A stretch of 64,000 nucleotides of DNA from positions 2,293,840 through 2,357,839 of the forward strand of contig NC_061863.1 in assembly GCF_907164915.1 (NCBI RefSeq), in the 5' to 3' direction. The position numbers and the translations under genes were made by a program. Positions 62,428 to 64,000 of this stretch are shown here, piece after piece. Origin of the DNA: Impatiens glandulifera. Taxonomy: Eukaryota; Streptophyta; Magnoliopsida; Ericales; Balsaminaceae. Every line of letters starts with the position of its first letter. The stretch's first letter is position 1. The notes under the pieces are model-generated. The model worked only from the letters and a program-made list of their open reading frames with translations, had not been told where the DNA came from and made no database searches.

Positions 62428-63743
62428 TGTTAGATAAATTCATACCGGTTCAAATAAACCTAACTTAAACAAACCTCCTACGCAGGAACAAGGAACCGGA
62501 CCGGATGAACAAAAGAAAACCAACTGAAGAAACCGAACCGGTCAAGCTACCAAACCGATCAAGAATATTCGGTACGCGACCGAACAGAGGAAGGATCGGC
62601 CAAAGCCTAAAAGCCAGATCCATCAAATAGCCGATCAACCCTCAAGACAAACATAACCGGAATAAGCCCGGTCACTTCACTATCAAAAGATATTCGGCCA
62701 AGTAAAGAGGCCGACCTGCACAAGAAGACACTTTGGGTATCTGTTGAGAATGATACCAAAGGAACAGACTGAATACTTCCATATCCATGCAAGTCTGAGG
62801 AAAGACTGCAGGCTGCAGAAAATAGTACTACCGGATCTTTCTACTTCGGGATAAGCCAGAAAGGAAATCTTCAAAGTACAGACAACTGTCCAAGCAGACA
62901 GTGCCTACATTGAGTAAAAGACAAACCCGGCAGGTTTGCTTTACAGACCGGCAGGTCTGAAACAGGATGCCAGGTTTGAGATTGACCGTCAGGTCTGAGG
63001 AGAAGACCGGCAGGTCTGAGACACTGAATCACTGCACCGCTAACCAGCCAATCAGATTCAAGCAAGTGAAATATGACCGTTGGCATATTTCACCTATAAA
63101 AGGAGGCAGTTGCAGAAGAGTAAATGCGGGACAAAAAGGCAGATATTGAGCAGTTACTAAGTGAGACAAACATTAAGTGCATTTACTACAAGTGATAACA
63201 GTGTGGTATTCTAAGAAAGCCTAAGTGCTAAATTCTAAGTGTGTTCTACAATTTCGGTGTGAATTGTAAGAGTGTTATCGAGCAGAAAATAAGTCTCGAT
63301 CGGATTGTATTTGTATTCCTTAGTGAATATCCTTCTCGCGGTTTCGAGAGGAAGGGGTGACGTAGGAGTTTTATCTCCGAACATCCATAAAACTCTGTTG
63401 TGTTATTTATTTTCTGTTGGCTTCCTTACATAACCGACTAACTTAACCATACCGCTCCAAACCAACTCCATACTGACCATACCGAATATCCAGATAACCG
63501 AAACCGACCCACCATTCTTCAATTCTCCATCATCCGAAACCGACTCCGCCTATCATACACGTGTATCGCTTCAACTTGAAAGCAAACCTCTTCCGCGCTT
63601 GAACCTAGTTCAAGGGTTTGTGACAGGTTGTGTAGTATTGAAACTCCGGTGTTAATCTCTAACCGGATTAATCACCACCCTACGAGCAAGAACCGCTAAC
63701 CGGTCCAACCCCCGGTCCACCAGCGGCGACCTAGATCCTAACA
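62428..63743. mobile_element. Solo LTR (1316 bp) with 5-bp target duplication
   Basis: It begins TGTTAGATAA and ends ATCCTAACA, with the 6-bp terminal inverted repeat TGTTAG/CTAACA. The flanks are ATAGC at 62423-62427 and ATAGC at 63744-63748. The interior contains repeats of GACCGGCAGGTCTGAG-like words (about 62930-63020), a TATAAAAGGAGG promoter, and then less structured sequence as expected for R-U5. No internal retrotransposon domain is present, so it is a solo LTR left by intra-element recombination. The family is undetermined. Confidence 0.85.
63095..63101 (+). promoter_or_regulatory. TATA box of the solo LTR
   Basis: CACCTATAAAAGGAGGCAG is a strong plant TATA element about 670 bp into the LTR. 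Transcription from it would run rightward, toward the 3' side of the minus-strand reading frame at 63772-64000 and antisense to it. Confidence 0.6.
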
Positions 63744-63771
63744 ATAGCTGTTCAACAATACAAATGAAGCT

Positions 63772-64000
63772 CTAGTCTGATTCATGAGAGGATGACTCGT
63801 CTATCGGTCCTGTCAGCGACACGACCTCATGTTCGATGACGGGTGGAATGTATAGCTGAATGGCTTCGTTCACAGCATTGATCCATCGGTTGGGGATGAA
63901 AACCGTCAAAGAATTTTCAATTATTGATGCGTACTCTAAGTAAAGATGTTGAGGAGTAAACATGAAGTCCTCCGGAGGATTGTGTCCATTTGAAGGTAGG
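63772..64000 (-). CDS. C-terminal part of an unidentified protein, 5' part beyond window
   Basis: The minus-strand frame is open from the right edge to a TAG at 63772-63774, giving about 75 codons (LPSNGHNPPEDFMFTPQHLY to TGPIDESSSHESD). Composition and lack of stops suggest real coding sequence. The internal ATG at 63963 is unlikely to be the true start because the frame stays open upstream. I recognise no domain. The solo LTR lies within 30 bp 3' of the stop and so would interrupt the 3' UTR. It may be the last exon of a gene transcribed towards the composite element, or part of another transposon. Confidence 0.45.
   Translation of the reverse strand, partial: LPSNGHNPPEDFMFTPQHLYLEYASIIENSLTVFIPNRWINAVNEAIQLYIPPVIEHEVVSLTGPIDESSSHESD

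Overview
The window is nuclear DNA from a flowering plant, most likely a eudicot. Genes with GT-AG introns (a plant 40S ribosomal protein S3, an Alfin-like PHD-finger protein and GeBP/STOREKEEPER-type DUF573 proteins) sit in very AT-rich intergenic DNA full of foldback elements, (TA)n tracts and transposon remains. The species cannot be told from the sequence.

1-36 kb is a degenerating tandem array of four intronless GeBP-like transcription-factor genes: 5'-truncated by the window at 1-411, then 5322-6188, 24888-26000 and 33948-35045. Blocks of their flanks are repeated in the same order, so the array grew by segmental duplication. It was later stretched by a 3.6-kb near-identical direct repeat (7471-11079 and 11578-15202), foldback elements, a small Helitron and AT-rich repeats. 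The gene copies are mosaics of one another, one carries a compensated frameshift, and two 3'-exon relics remain.

37-45 kb is a conserved housekeeping block on the minus strand: an Alfin-like gene (5 coding exons, 256 aa) and RPS3 (6 coding exons, 234 aa). RPS3 intron 3 (42311-44079) holds seven tandem copies of a ~135-nt structured RNA with H/ACA-snoRNA-like architecture. Compensatory base changes between the copies support its stems.

47.6-62.1 kb is a large composite mobile element unlike its surroundings. It carries (i) a spliced 224-aa tandem-BRCT protein resembling the C-terminus of BRCA1/BARD1, (ii) a 765-aa FAR1/MULE-type transposase with its three acidic residues and SWIM zinc finger intact, and (iii), on the opposite strand, a nine-exon 1114-aa protein with a Ulp1/C48 protease C-terminus. 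The noncoding parts contain about 40 copies of a fixed-spacing palindrome, GCGAA-N6-TTCGC, and mutually inverted arrays of a ~200-270 bp unit at the two ends. MULEs carrying ULP genes are known (the Kaonashi type); the BRCT gene and the dense palindrome system are the parts that look new. I infer that the three proteins and the palindromes form one self-contained system, with the palindromes as candidate sites for an element-encoded protein.

62.4-64 kb: a 1316-bp solo LTR with a 5-bp target duplication (ATAGC) lies just downstream of the stop codon of a minus-strand reading frame that runs off the right edge.

All exon models are hand-built from splice consensus, reading-frame phase and family similarity. 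No database search was run.
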